Assembly (NCBI GenBank): GCA_023391095.1
Contig: JAEWBN010000002.1
Span: 62,001 to 126,000, forward strand
DNA length: 64,000 nt
Source of the DNA: Pseudomonadota bacterium
GTDB lineage: Bacteria > Pseudomonadota > Alphaproteobacteria > Rhizobiales > Devosiaceae
Direction of reading: 5' to 3'
The notes beneath the pieces were generated by a model, which made no database searches, had not been told where the DNA came from, and was given only the letters and a program-made list of their open reading frames with translations. A program made the translations under genes and the position numbers. Below are positions 7,999 to 17,200 of the stretch, piece by piece. Numbering within the stretch: the first letter of the stretch is position 1; each line of letters opens with the position of its first letter.

Positions 7999-8979
7999 AT
8001 GCTCGCCTTCATTGCCCGGCGGATTTTCCAGTCCGTTATCGTCATGCTTGTCGTGGCGTTCATTGCCTTCCTGGTCTTCCGCTACGTCGGCGATCCGCTG
8101 GCCGCCCTGCTCAGCCAGGACGCCAAGCAGGTCGACTACGACGCCGCGCGTGAGCGCCTGGGGCTCGACCAGCCCTTCTATATCCAGTTCTTCAAATTCA
8201 TCGCCAACGCTGTTCAGGGCGAGTTCGGTATTTCCTACCGCCTGCAGCAGCCGGTGAGCCAGCTCATCCTCGAGCGCCTGCCCGCAACCATCGAACTGGC
8301 CGTTGCCTCGGCAACCATCGCGCTGGTTTTTGGCGTCCTGCTGGGCATCTATACCGCACTGCGCCCCCGCGCCTTTTCCTCCGGCGTCATCATGACGGCC
8401 TCGCTGGTCGGCGTGTCGCTGCCCACCTTCCTCATCGGTATCGGGCTGATCTACGTCTTTGCGGTCGAGCTCAAATGGCTGCCGTCCTTCGGGCGCGGAG
8501 AGGTCGTGCAGATCGGCTGGTGGCGCACGGGCCTGTTGACCCAATCGGGCCTGCGCTCGCTTGTCCTGCCGGCAATTACGCTTTCTCTGTTCCAGCTGAC
8601 GCTGATCATGCGCCTCGTGCGCGCCGAAATGCTCGAAGTGCTGCGCACCGACTATATCCGCTTCGCCAAGGCGCGCGGCCTCAGCCAGCGCGCGATCAAT
8701 TTCGGCCACGCGCTCAAGAACACCATGGTGCCTGTCATCACCATCACCGGCCTCCAGCTCGGTTCGGTGATCGCCTTCGCCATCATCACCGAGACGGTGT
8801 TCCAGTGGCCGGGTGTGGGTTCGCTCTTCGTTAACTCGGTTGCCGCCGTCGACGTGCCCGTCATGGCCGCCTATCTGGTGTTCGTGGCGCTGGTCTTCGT
8901 CGTGATCAACCTCATCGTTGATATCCTCTACTTCATCGTCGATCCGCGCCTGCGCGACGGCGCCAAAACCGGGAGGTAG
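7999..8979 (+). CDS. Dipeptide-type ABC transporter permease, DppB-like
   Basis: A 326-residue inner-membrane permease. It begins MLAFIARRIFQSVIVMLVV, the usual DppB/OppB start, and has about six membrane helices. The EAA-type cytoplasmic loop DYIRFAKARGLSQRAINFGH, which contacts the ATPase, is present. The C-terminus VDILYFIVDPRLR is typical of the family. ATG at 7999 has an AAGGGGG site just before it. It is the second gene of the importer operon and pairs with the DppC-like permease that follows 4 bases after its stop. Confidence 0.92.
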   Translation: MLAFIARRIFQSVIVMLVVAFIAFLVFRYVGDPLAALLSQDAKQVDYDAARERLGLDQPFYIQFFKFIANAVQGEFGISYRLQQPVSQLILERLPATIELAVASATIALVFGVLLGIYTALRPRAFSSGVIMTASLVGVSLPTFLIGIGLIYVFAVELKWLPSFGRGEVVQIGWWRTGLLTQSGLRSLVLPAITLSLFQLTLIMRLVRAEMLEVLRTDYIRFAKARGLSQRAINFGHALKNTMVPVITITGLQLGSVIAFAIITETVFQWPGVGSLFVNSVAAVDVPVMAAYLVFVALVFVVINLIVDILYFIVDPRLRDGAKTGR

Positions 8980-8983
8980 ATCC

Positions 8984-9943
8984 ATGACCGATTTGCCCCA
9001 TTCGCCCGAACAGCCGGTCGTGGCTGCCAAGACCTCGCGCTGGAAGATGTTCCTCAAGTCCGACATCGTCTGGTCCTACAGGCACTCGCCCGTGACCATC
9101 GTCGCCTCGATTGTCGCCCTGTTGCTGATCCTGATGGCTGTCTTTGCCCCCTGGCTGGCGCCCTATAATCCATTCAACCCGGCTACCCTGAGCCTGATGG
9201 ATGGCTTTACGCCGCCCAATTCCACTTCCATGGGCGGGCGCTACTTTGCCCTGGGCACCGACAGCCAGGGTCGCGACATGCTCTCGACCATCATGTATGG
9301 CTCCCGCGTCTCGCTCTTCGTCGGCATCATGGCGACGCTCTTTGCGATGGTCATGGGCGTGGGCCTGGGGCTTGTCGCCGGCTATCTCGGCGGCCTTTGG
9401 GACGCGATCATCATGCGCGTCGCCGACGTGCAGCTCTCGTTCCCGGCTATCCTCATCGCGCTCCTGATCTTTGGCGTTGCCCGCGGCATTATCCCGCCCA
9501 ACCAGCAGGAAGGCGCGGCAGTCTGGGTGCTGATCGTCGCCATTGGTCTGGCCAACTGGGCCCAGTTCGCCCGTACCGTGCGCGGCGCGACCATGGTTGA
9601 GCGCCAGAAGGACTATGTGGCTGCCGCCCGCATCCTGGGCGTCAATCCCTTCATCATCCTGCTGCGCCACGTCCTGCCCAATGTCATGGGGCCGGTTCTG
9701 GTCATCGGCACCATCGGTCTGGCCCTGGCCATCATCGAAGAAGCCACGCTCTCCTATCTCGGCGTCGGCGTTCCGCCCACCCAGCCCTCGCTGGGAACCC
9801 TGATCCGTATCGGTCAGCAGTTCCTATTCTCGGGCGAATGGTGGATCATCTTCTTCCCGGCTCTCACCCTCATCCTGCTCGCTCTGTCCGTGAACCTCCT
9901 TGGTGACTGGCTGCGCGACGCCCTCAATCCGAAGTTGCGCTGA
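8984..9943 (+). CDS. Dipeptide-type ABC transporter permease, DppC-like
   Basis: A 319-residue inner-membrane permease, partner of the preceding DppB-like protein. The N-terminal cytoplasmic tail leads into a first helix (VTIVASIVALLLILMAVFAP) and the family signature LAPYNPFNP. FALGTDSQGRDMLSTIMYGSRVSL and the EAA-type loop RQKDYVAAARILGV are typical of DppC/OppC. ATG at 8984 has GGGAGG 7 bases upstream. The stop overlaps the ATG of the ATPase gene (ATGA), indicating translational coupling. Confidence 0.92.
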   Translation: MTDLPHSPEQPVVAAKTSRWKMFLKSDIVWSYRHSPVTIVASIVALLLILMAVFAPWLAPYNPFNPATLSLMDGFTPPNSTSMGGRYFALGTDSQGRDMLSTIMYGSRVSLFVGIMATLFAMVMGVGLGLVAGYLGGLWDAIIMRVADVQLSFPAILIALLIFGVARGIIPPNQQEGAAVWVLIVAIGLANWAQFARTVRGATMVERQKDYVAAARILGVNPFIILLRHVLPNVMGPVLVIGTIGLALAIIEEATLSYLGVGVPPTQPSLGTLIRIGQQFLFSGEWWIIFFPALTLILLALSVNLLGDWLRDALNPKLR

Positions 9944-11583
9944 TGACCGAGCCCGTTCTTTCCATCAAGGACCTCGTCGTCGAGTTCCCCTTCCGCGACG
10001 ACGTCTTCACCGCCGTCAACGGCGTCTCCTTCGACATCATGCCCGGCGAAGTGCTGGGCGTGGTGGGCGAGTCGGGCGCCGGCAAGTCCATGACCGGATC
10101 GGCCGTGATCGGCCTCATCGACCGGCCGGGCCGCATTGCCCGGGGCGAAATCCGTCTCAAGGGCGAGCGCATCGACAACCTGCCCGAAGAGCAGCGCGCC
10201 AAGCTGCGCGGCAAGCGCATCGGCATGGTCTTCCAGGACCCCCTGACCAGCCTCAACCCGCTTTATACCGTGGGCGAACAGCTGATCGAGACCATCCGCA
10301 CCCACCTGCCGCTGTCGGAAGCCGAAGCGCGCAAGAAGGCCATCGACCTGCTGGCCGAGACCGGCATCCCCAAGGCGGCCGAGCGCATCGACAGCTACCC
10401 GCACCAGTTCTCCGGCGGCATGCGCCAGCGCGTTGTCATTGCGCTGGCCCTGGCGGCCGAGCCGGAACTGATCGTCGCGGACGAGCCCACGTCAGCGCTC
10501 GACGTGTCGGTGCAGGCCCAGATCATCAAGGTGCTGAAAAAGCTCTGCGCCGATCGCGGCGCCGCCGTCATGCTGATCACCCACGACATGGGCGTCATCG
10601 CCCAGACCGCGGATCGCATGGTGGTGATGCACCAGGGCAAGGTGGTCGAAACCGGCACGGTGGGCGACATCATCCGCCGCCCGCGCGAGCCCTATACGAT
10701 CAAGCTCATCGACTCCATTCCCACCATCCAGCGCCAGGACGACGCCCCGGCGCCCGAACCTGCCGCCAATGACGATGGCGCCTATGTGCAGGTCAAGCAT
10801 CTGGTGCGCGACTTCGAGATCGGTGGCGGCAGCTTCACCAAGCTCCTGCCCGGCAAGGTCGAGGTTTTCCGCGCCGTCAATGATGTGAGCTTCACCATCG
10901 GCAAGGGCGAGACCTTTGGCCTTGTGGGCGAATCCGGCTCGGGCAAGTCCACCTGCGCCAAGATGATCGTCGGCCTGCTGCGCCCCTCTTCTGGACAGAT
11001 CCTTGTCGACGGCCACGACATCTGGGCGGGCGGCAAGGGCCATCAGGAACGCCGCAAGCGCGTCCAGATGATCTTCCAGGACCCCTATGCCAGCCTTAAT
11101 CCGCGCTGGCGCGTGGCCGATATCATCGCCGAGCCCATGCGCACACTGGGCATTGCCCGCAACCGCTCCGAGGTCGATGACCGCGTGGCCGAACTCTTGC
11201 GCCGCGTCCGCCTCGATCCGGCCGTCATGCGCAAGTTCCCGCACGAATTCTCCGGTGGCCAGCGCCAGCGCATCGCCATCGCGCGTGCGCTGTCCAGCCA
11301 GCCCGAATTCATCGTCTGCGACGAACCCACCTCCGCGCTCGACGTGTCCGTCCAGGCCCAGGTGCTCGACCTGATGAGCGAGCTCCAGGCCGAGTTCGGC
11401 CTCACCTATCTGCTGATCAGCCACAATCTCGCCGTCGTGCGGCAGATGTCCACCGCCGTCGGCGTGCTGCACAATGGCGTCATGGTGGAAAAGGGCCCGA
11501 CCGACTCCATCTTCGACAATCCGCAGGCGGACTATACCCGCATGCTGCTCGACGCAGTGCCTGATATTTCCAAGGTGGCGTAA
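9943..11583 (+). CDS. Fused double ATPase of the dipeptide-type ABC transporter (DppD-DppF fusion)
   Basis: A 546-residue protein with two complete ABC domains in one chain. The first has GESGAGKSM, FSGGMRQRV and VADEPTSALDVSVQ; the second, from about residue 285, has GESGSGKST, FSGGQRQRI and VCDEPTSALDVSVQ. Each carries the oligopeptide-family tail. It energises import with the two permeases upstream. Fusion of the two ATPases is known for the GsiA/YejF type and contrasts with the separate DppD and DppF genes near 61-63 kb. The ATG overlaps the permease stop. A terminator follows. Confidence 0.93.
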   Translation: MTEPVLSIKDLVVEFPFRDDVFTAVNGVSFDIMPGEVLGVVGESGAGKSMTGSAVIGLIDRPGRIARGEIRLKGERIDNLPEEQRAKLRGKRIGMVFQDPLTSLNPLYTVGEQLIETIRTHLPLSEAEARKKAIDLLAETGIPKAAERIDSYPHQFSGGMRQRVVIALALAAEPELIVADEPTSALDVSVQAQIIKVLKKLCADRGAAVMLITHDMGVIAQTADRMVVMHQGKVVETGTVGDIIRRPREPYTIKLIDSIPTIQRQDDAPAPEPAANDDGAYVQVKHLVRDFEIGGGSFTKLLPGKVEVFRAVNDVSFTIGKGETFGLVGESGSGKSTCAKMIVGLLRPSSGQILVDGHDIWAGGKGHQERRKRVQMIFQDPYASLNPRWRVADIIAEPMRTLGIARNRSEVDDRVAELLRRVRLDPAVMRKFPHEFSGGQRQRIAIARALSSQPEFIVCDEPTSALDVSVQAQVLDLMSELQAEFGLTYLLISHNLAVVRQMSTAVGVLHNGVMVEKGPTDSIFDNPQADYTRMLLDAVPDISKVA

Positions 11584-11590
11584 CAAGAGG

Positions 11591-11618
11591 CCCGCCGCGC
11601 TCAGCGGCGGGTCCTTTA
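11591..11618 (+). terminator. Rho-independent terminator of the importer operon
   Basis: CCCGCCGC and GCGGCGGG form an 8-bp perfect stem with loop GCTCA, followed by a short T-containing tract. It lies 8 bases after the ATPase stop, between convergent genes. Confidence 0.75.
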
Positions 11619-11639
11619 CAGCCGGAATGTGCTCGGCCG

Positions 11640-12674
11640 TCAGACCTCCACCCGCCGCCCTTCCCGACCGGAGCGGATCAGCGCCTCGATCAGCCGGTGC
11701 ACTTCAAGCGCCGTGCGGCCATTGGACAGCGGCTTGCGATCCTCCCGGACGGCTGCGACAAAATCCTCGATCTGGGCCTGATGCCAGTCGAAGGGGAAAG
11801 CCATGGGGTCCGCCCCACCGCCGGAATTGCCGGCCTCGCCCACGGTCTCGACGCGGCCATCCAGCCAGTGCACGGTGAGATTGCCTCCGCTCAGCGTGGC
11901 GCTGGCCCGCTCGCAATTGAGCGTCAGGCTTTCCGGCCCTCCCGGGAAATTGGCCGTCGTGGCCATGAAGCCGCCGACCGCCCCATTGGCGAATTCGAGC
12001 CCCCCGGCCACGAAATCCTCGGTTTCCATCTGGTGCAGGCCCGTAGTTGCGCAAAGCGCGGTGACAGCCCGCACCGGGCCGGTGAGGCTCAGCATCAGGT
12101 CCAGCGCATGGATGGCCTGGGTGATGAGGACGCCCCCGCCATCCTGGGCCAGCGTCCCGCGGCCCGGCTTGTCGTAATAGCCTTGCTGCGGCCGCCACCA
12201 TGGCACGACCAGGTGCGAAGCATGGAGTCTGCCCAGCTCGCCCTTGTTCATTTTACCGGCCAGGGCCTGGGAGGCGGCCCGGAAGCGGTGCTGGAAAATG
12301 ATCCCCAGCTTGACGCCACCCGCTTCGCACAGCGCCACGATCTCCTCGGCCGCCGCCGTGCTGCGCTCGACGGGCTTTTCCATCAGCACATGCTTGCCCG
12401 CGGCCACTGCCGCGCGCACCAGTTCCAGCCGGGCATTGGGTGGCGTCAGGATAAGAATGGCATCCACTTGGGGGTCGGCCAGGAGCGCCTCGTAGTTCGG
12501 AGCGGCAGGAAATCCATATTCCGCGCAGAAGCGTGCCAGTTCTCCCGCAGTGCGCCGCCAGACGCCGCGCACCGCGACGCTGCCGCGTAGCGCATCAAGA
12601 GCCAGCGCATGGGGCTTGGCGCCCATCCCGGCGCCAACGACGCCGATCCCGAATAGCCGCTGTTCATGTGTCAT
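11640..12674 (-). CDS. Gfo/Idh/MocA family oxidoreductase
   Basis: A 344-residue NAD(P)-dependent dehydrogenase. The Rossmann N-terminus is GIGVVGAGMGAKPHALAL with the family features DAILILTPPNARLELVRAA and KHVLMEKPVERS, the Lys of EKP being the conserved cofactor/catalytic-site residue. The C-terminal half is the usual alpha/beta substrate domain, including DGGGVLITQAIHALDLM with the conserved His. Typical substrates are sugars, inositols and their derivatives; the specific one is unknown. It converges on the importer operon and diverges from the SIMPL-domain gene with 79 bases between. Confidence 0.9.
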   Translation of the reverse strand: MTHEQRLFGIGVVGAGMGAKPHALALDALRGSVAVRGVWRRTAGELARFCAEYGFPAAPNYEALLADPQVDAILILTPPNARLELVRAAVAAGKHVLMEKPVERSTAAAEEIVALCEAGGVKLGIIFQHRFRAASQALAGKMNKGELGRLHASHLVVPWWRPQQGYYDKPGRGTLAQDGGGVLITQAIHALDLMLSLTGPVRAVTALCATTGLHQMETEDFVAGGLEFANGAVGGFMATTANFPGGPESLTLNCERASATLSGGNLTVHWLDGRVETVGEAGNSGGGADPMAFPFDWHQAQIEDFVAAVREDRKPLSNGRTALEVHRLIEALIRSGREGRRVEV

Positions 12675-12753
12675 TCAGCCTCCCCTTCCTATGACATGAT
12701 CGCGCCACGATCCGGGCGCGCACTTGCCCTGAGGGCATTATGGGGGACCTAGC

Positions 12754-13479
12754 ATGAAATTGGCCGGTATTGTTGGCGCGCTTCTCGTGGCAATGGGCAT
12801 TGCCCTGGGCGGCTGGTTCGTCGGCACGTCGCTCGTGGAAAGCCGCCAGCCCCTGCGCACCGTCAACGTAAAGGGTCTTTCGGAACGCTCCGTGCAGGCC
12901 GATCTCGGCTTCTGGCCCATCCGCTTTGTGGCAACCGGTCCAACGCTGGAAGCGGCGCGGAGCAGTCTTGAGGCGTCCGAGGCCGCCGTGCGCACGTTCC
13001 TTGAGGATCGCGGCTTTGCCGAAGCCGAAATCCAGGTGCAAAGCGTTCTCGTGGAAGATCGGGCCGCGGGCTACAATGCCGGTTCCACCCCGGACGAATA
13101 CCGGTTCGTGCTCACCGAAGACATGCTGGTTACCACTGACCGCGTTGCCGAACTGGCCGATGCCAGCCGCTCGGTGGCCGATCTCCTGCGCCAGGGCGTG
13201 GTCTTCTCGTCCGACGCCTATAGCGCCGGCGCATCCTTCGTCTTCACCAATATCAATGACCTGAAAAGCGAAATGCTCACCGAGGCCACCCAGCGTGCCA
13301 AGGAAACAGCGGCCCAGTTTGCCACTGAATCCGGCGCCGCGGTCGGGGATATCCAGAGCGCCAATCAGGGCGTGTTCGAGATCCTGCCTGCCGTCGAAAT
13401 TCCCAATGAGCGGCCGGAAAAGCAGATCGACAAGAAGGTGCGGGTCGTCACCACCATCACCTATTTCCTGATCGACTGA
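12754..13479 (+). CDS. SIMPL domain-containing protein (DUF541)
   Basis: A 241-residue probable periplasmic or membrane-anchored protein. Residues 5-25 (GIVGALLVAMGIALGGWFVG) form an uncleaved-type membrane anchor. The rest matches the SIMPL/DUF541 fold: VNVKGLSERSVQADLGFWPI, a central AEIQVQSV strand, and a C-terminal VRVVTTITYFL strand. E. coli YggE belongs to this family and protects against oxidative stress; biochemical activity is unknown. ATG at 12754 is preceded by GGGGGA. It is convergent with the diguanylate-cyclase gene. Confidence 0.85.
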   Translation: MKLAGIVGALLVAMGIALGGWFVGTSLVESRQPLRTVNVKGLSERSVQADLGFWPIRFVATGPTLEAARSSLEASEAAVRTFLEDRGFAEAEIQVQSVLVEDRAAGYNAGSTPDEYRFVLTEDMLVTTDRVAELADASRSVADLLRQGVVFSSDAYSAGASFVFTNINDLKSEMLTEATQRAKETAAQFATESGAAVGDIQSANQGVFEILPAVEIPNERPEKQIDKKVRVVTTITYFLID

Positions 13480-13497
13480 TCGGAAGCGTCGAGCCCT

Positions 13498-16191
13498 CTA
13501 GCAGGCCTGACGCCAGCTCTGCTGGACGAGGAAGGTCTCCAGGTTCTCCCGGCTCATCGGCCGGGCAAAGGCATAGCCCTGCAGGATATCGCAGCCCAGG
13601 TCGCGCAAAATGGCGGCCTGCTCGTGCGTTTCCACCCCCTCGGCCACGATTTCGATGTCCATGGACTTGCCGATATCCACGATGGAGGCCACCAGCCGCC
13701 GCTGCGCCTTCTGCTCGACAATGGGCGTCACCAGCTGCCGGTCGATCTTGAGCCGCCGCGGATGCAGCTTCTGCAGGGAAACGATCGAGGCATAGCCGGT
13801 CCCGAAATCGTCGATCTCGATATCGATGCCCAGTTCCTTGATCTGGTCGATGTTCCACCCCACCATCGTGTCGCGTTCATCGAGATAGATGGATTCCACC
13901 AGTTCAAAGGAAATCCGCCCCGGTGAAAGCGGAAGTGCCCGCAGGCTCTCGATCAGGCCCTCGTCGTGCAGGCGCCGCAACGAGACATTGACCGAGGCGC
14001 GCGGAACCTTGATCCCCATCTCGTCCCAGTGCGCCAGGTCCGCCAACGCCTGGTCTAGGATCACGCGGTCGATCTGCGCCATCACGTTGAGCTCTTCGGC
14101 CACGTCCATGAACCGGTCGGGCGTGCGCAGCCCCTCCGGATGCGCCCAGCGGGCCAGCGCTTCCACGCCAACCAGGTCCAGCGTCCGCGCATCGAACTGG
14201 GGCTGGTAATGCGCGATGAACTGGTTGGTATCGAGGCCCGCCAGAATTTCATCGGCGGTGCGCTTGGTGTGGATGACCTCCGACTGCAGCGCCTCGGTAA
14301 AGAATTCATGCCGGTTCCGGCCCCGCGCCTTGGCGCGGTAAAGGGCGATGTCGGCATTGATCAGCAACTGCTTGACGTCGATATCTGCCGCGCGGGCCAC
14401 GGCCAGGCCCACGCTGACCCCGAAGCGGCAGGCATGGCCCTCGTAATAGGCGGGCTTGCGCATCTCCCGGACAATCCGTGCAGCCAGGGCATTGAGCCGT
14501 TCGTCATCGCTGCCGGCACTGGACACGATCACGAATTCATCGCCGCCGATCCGCGCCACGAAATCGGTCTCCCGGCAATTGGCGCGCAGCACCTTGCTGG
14601 CATGGATCAGCATGGCGTCGCCGGCAGCATGGCCAAGCGTGTCGTTGATCTGCTTGAACCGGTCGAGATCGATATGCAGGAGCGCGATCGACCCGCTGCC
14701 ATGGTAGCCATCGGCGGCGTGGCGCTTGAGCATCTCGTCCAGATACCGCCGGTTCGGCAGGCCTGTGAGGCTGTCATGGAGGGCATTGTGTTCGATGCGC
14801 GTGCGGGCGGCTTCGAGCTCGCGGTTGCGTGCCTCGGTCAGCTGCTGGGCCTTGCGCAGGTCCTGGTTCAGCAGCACGTCGGACGTCACGTCCCAGTTGA
14901 CGCCGACAATGCGCTCGGGCTGGTCCGGCTCCTCGAACCGGGCGGCAATGGACCGGACATGACGGATCGAGCCATCCGGCAGCACGACGCGATAGTCCGA
15001 TTCATAGCGGCCATGGGCGATCTCGCGCTGAAAATCGGCTTCGGCCCGCTCGCGGTCATCAGGATGCACCGTGGCCCGCCAATGGGCATGGGTGCGCACC
15101 CCGCCATCTGCGGGCAGTCCATAGAGTTCATTGGTTCTCTCGTCCCAGTTCTCTATGCCCGTTGCGGGGTCCAGCTCCCATACGCCGACCTTGGACACCT
15201 CCAATGCCAGGTTCAACCGTCGCGTCAGCCGGACCAGCTCCACCTGCCGGGCATTGAGTTCCTTGATATAGTCCATGCGCTGGGCGATCATCCTGCCCGT
15301 CACCAGCACCGGCAACAGCATCAGGGCAGCCGCAAGAACGATCAGCCCCCGTGTAGCCCATAATTCCTGCGGGTCCGGTCCCCAGCCGCTGCGCGGCGCT
15401 GCGGCCAGTTGCCAGGTGCCTGCGGGCAGCACCACATCGACCAGGACAGGATTGGCAGCGCTGAGGTCGGGCCCGTAAAAGCGCGCGCCGACCGTGCCGG
15501 CCCCATCTTTGCCGGTAATGGATATGTCGATGCTCGGATCGGCGTCGAAGAGGCCGCTGTCCCGATAAAGCCGCTCCACGTCCACAACAGCGGAAACAAT
15601 GCCCCAGAACTGTTGCCCATCGCCGCGATTGGCATAAACCGGGAAGCGCCCGATAAAGCCTTGTCCGCCCTGCACCAGGTCCACGGGGCCGGCAATATTG
15701 AGCTTGCCCGATTCCACCACCCAGCGCACCGCCTCCCATTGGGCGGGCGTCCTGCGATAATCGAGGCCGATGGCGGCACGGTTGGCGGCCAGCGGATGGG
15801 TCATGGTGACGACGAGGTCAGGGGCCGCCGCGACGGAGCGCAACTGGCTGTCTTCCTCGAAAATATTGGACAGCAGTTCATCGAACCGCTTCTGATCCAT
15901 GTCCGGCTCGGTGGTGAGCGTCGCCACAAGGCCCCGGATCAGTTGCACATTGCTGGCAATATTGCCTTCGAGCTTGGCGCGTATAACGGAAATCTGACTC
16001 AGAATGGCGCCGCGTTGCCGCCCCTCGGCAAGCTGCAGGTTCTGCCGGTCTACCCACAGGCCGACCGCCAGAACCACCGCAACGGCAAACAGCGTGGAGA
16101 TCACGATGGATCCACGCCAAAGCCCTCGTTGCTTGTCCCCTCGACCCTCGCTCACGGCCGTGTCGTCCTGTCGCGCTCCATGTGGCGTCAC
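13498..16191 (-). CDS. Membrane-bound CHASE-PAS-GGDEF-EAL cyclic-di-GMP protein
   Basis: An 897-residue signalling protein. A membrane helix near residues 28-47 precedes a CHASE-like periplasmic sensor (about 50-280), and a second helix near 285-305 follows. A PAS domain with PAC motif comes next (about 325-450), then GGDEF with intact GGDEF at 549-553, and EAL with EALAR at 677-681, DDFGTGYAS starting at 794 and AEGVET. Both catalytic sites look intact, so the protein could make and degrade c-di-GMP. The GTG at 16191 has a weak ribosome-binding site; a GTG at 16155 with AGGA upstream is an alternative that keeps the first helix. Confidence 0.92.
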   Translation of the reverse strand: MTPHGARQDDTAVSEGRGDKQRGLWRGSIVISTLFAVAVVLAVGLWVDRQNLQLAEGRQRGAILSQISVIRAKLEGNIASNVQLIRGLVATLTTEPDMDQKRFDELLSNIFEEDSQLRSVAAAPDLVVTMTHPLAANRAAIGLDYRRTPAQWEAVRWVVESGKLNIAGPVDLVQGGQGFIGRFPVYANRGDGQQFWGIVSAVVDVERLYRDSGLFDADPSIDISITGKDGAGTVGARFYGPDLSAANPVLVDVVLPAGTWQLAAAPRSGWGPDPQELWATRGLIVLAAALMLLPVLVTGRMIAQRMDYIKELNARQVELVRLTRRLNLALEVSKVGVWELDPATGIENWDERTNELYGLPADGGVRTHAHWRATVHPDDRERAEADFQREIAHGRYESDYRVVLPDGSIRHVRSIAARFEEPDQPERIVGVNWDVTSDVLLNQDLRKAQQLTEARNRELEAARTRIEHNALHDSLTGLPNRRYLDEMLKRHAADGYHGSGSIALLHIDLDRFKQINDTLGHAAGDAMLIHASKVLRANCRETDFVARIGGDEFVIVSSAGSDDERLNALAARIVREMRKPAYYEGHACRFGVSVGLAVARAADIDVKQLLINADIALYRAKARGRNRHEFFTEALQSEVIHTKRTADEILAGLDTNQFIAHYQPQFDARTLDLVGVEALARWAHPEGLRTPDRFMDVAEELNVMAQIDRVILDQALADLAHWDEMGIKVPRASVNVSLRRLHDEGLIESLRALPLSPGRISFELVESIYLDERDTMVGWNIDQIKELGIDIEIDDFGTGYASIVSLQKLHPRRLKIDRQLVTPIVEQKAQRRLVASIVDIGKSMDIEIVAEGVETHEQAAILRDLGCDILQGYAFARPMSRENLETFLVQQSWRQAC

Positions 16192-16294
16192 CTTAGGGAG
16201 TGTGCGTTGACGATCTGCTTATTGGGTAATCTAAGTTCTGGAGTGGTAAATCTTTGGCAAATCGAACGCTTTTGTCGTCAACGCCCCAATAGTT

Positions 16295-17197
16295 TCACGG
16301 CACGACTGTTTTTACTATCGAGGCATCGAGCGCCTCGTAGTCGTGCAGGCCGATCGTGTCGTAAAGCTCCTGACGCGTCTGCATTTCCTCCAGCATCGCC
16401 TTGGTGCCGCCATCCCGCTTGATGGTGGCATAGAGCTTTTCCTGTGCCTTGTTGGCGACGCGCAGCGAGGATACCGGCCAGATCACCATGGAATAGCCCA
16501 GCGCCTCGAACTCGGACGCGGTGAGGTAGGGCGTCTTGCCGAATTCGGTCATGTTGGCGAGCAGTTTCACCCCCGGCATGGCCTTGGCGAAGTCGCGGAA
16601 CATGTCCACCGTGGTCAGCGCCTCGGGGAAAATTGCGTCGGCGCCCGCCTGCATATAGAGCTTGGCGCGGGCGACGGCGCCATCAAGGCCCTCGCTGGCC
16701 GCGGCGTCGGTGCGGGCGATGATCACGAGATCGCGCCGGGCCCTTGCCGCCGCTGCAACCTTGGCCGCCATGTCATGCGCGTCGGCCAGTTTCTTGTCGT
16801 TGAGATGACCGCACTTCTTGGGCAGGAGCTGGTCCTCGAGATGCACGGCGCCCGCGCCGGCTTCCTCGAAAGTGCGCACCATGTGCATGACATTGAGCGC
16901 CTCGCCATAGCCCGTGTCGCCATCGACCAGCAGCGGCAGGCCGGAAGCGCGGGCGATCTGGCGGATGAAGAAGCTCACTTCATCCACCGTGATGATGCCC
17001 AGGTCCGGAATGCCCATCGACGCCGTCATCGCCGCGCCCGATAGGTAAAGCGCCTCGAACCCGGCATTGCGCGCCTGGATCGACGCCTGCCCATTATGGG
17101 CTCCCGGCAATTGCAGGATCTGGTTGCGCTCCAGCAGGGCCCGGAAACGGCGTCCGGCGCTTTCGCGCGGCAGGTCATCGGCGACGAGATAGGGCAT
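16295..17197 (-). CDS. prpB: Methylisocitrate lyase
   Basis: A 300-residue enzyme of the isocitrate lyase/PEP mutase superfamily that cleaves 2-methylisocitrate to pyruvate and succinate, the last step of propionate breakdown by the methylcitrate cycle. The catalytic loop KKCGH is present, as are LVDGDTGYGEALN and the GAGAVHLEDQ metal-site region. Length fits PrpB. It is the third gene of prpD-prpC-prpB, with 3 bases to prpC. The N-terminal region (LPGAHNGQASIQARNAGFEALYLSG, continuous in the family) supports this over oxaloacetate hydrolase. Confidence 0.93.
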   Translation of the reverse strand: MPYLVADDLPRESAGRRFRALLERNQILQLPGAHNGQASIQARNAGFEALYLSGAAMTASMGIPDLGIITVDEVSFFIRQIARASGLPLLVDGDTGYGEALNVMHMVRTFEEAGAGAVHLEDQLLPKKCGHLNDKKLADAHDMAAKVAAAARARRDLVIIARTDAAASEGLDGAVARAKLYMQAGADAIFPEALTTVDMFRDFAKAMPGVKLLANMTEFGKTPYLTASEFEALGYSMVIWPVSSLRVANKAQEKLYATIKRDGGTKAMLEEMQTRQELYDTIGLHDYEALDASIVKTVVP

Positions 17198-17200
17198 GGC

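Noticed and set aside
13498..16191. Degenerate GGDEF or EAL domain making the protein a receptor only
   Set aside because: Both the GGDEF and EAL motifs and the DDFGTGYAS segment are intact, so a bifunctional enzyme is the simpler reading.
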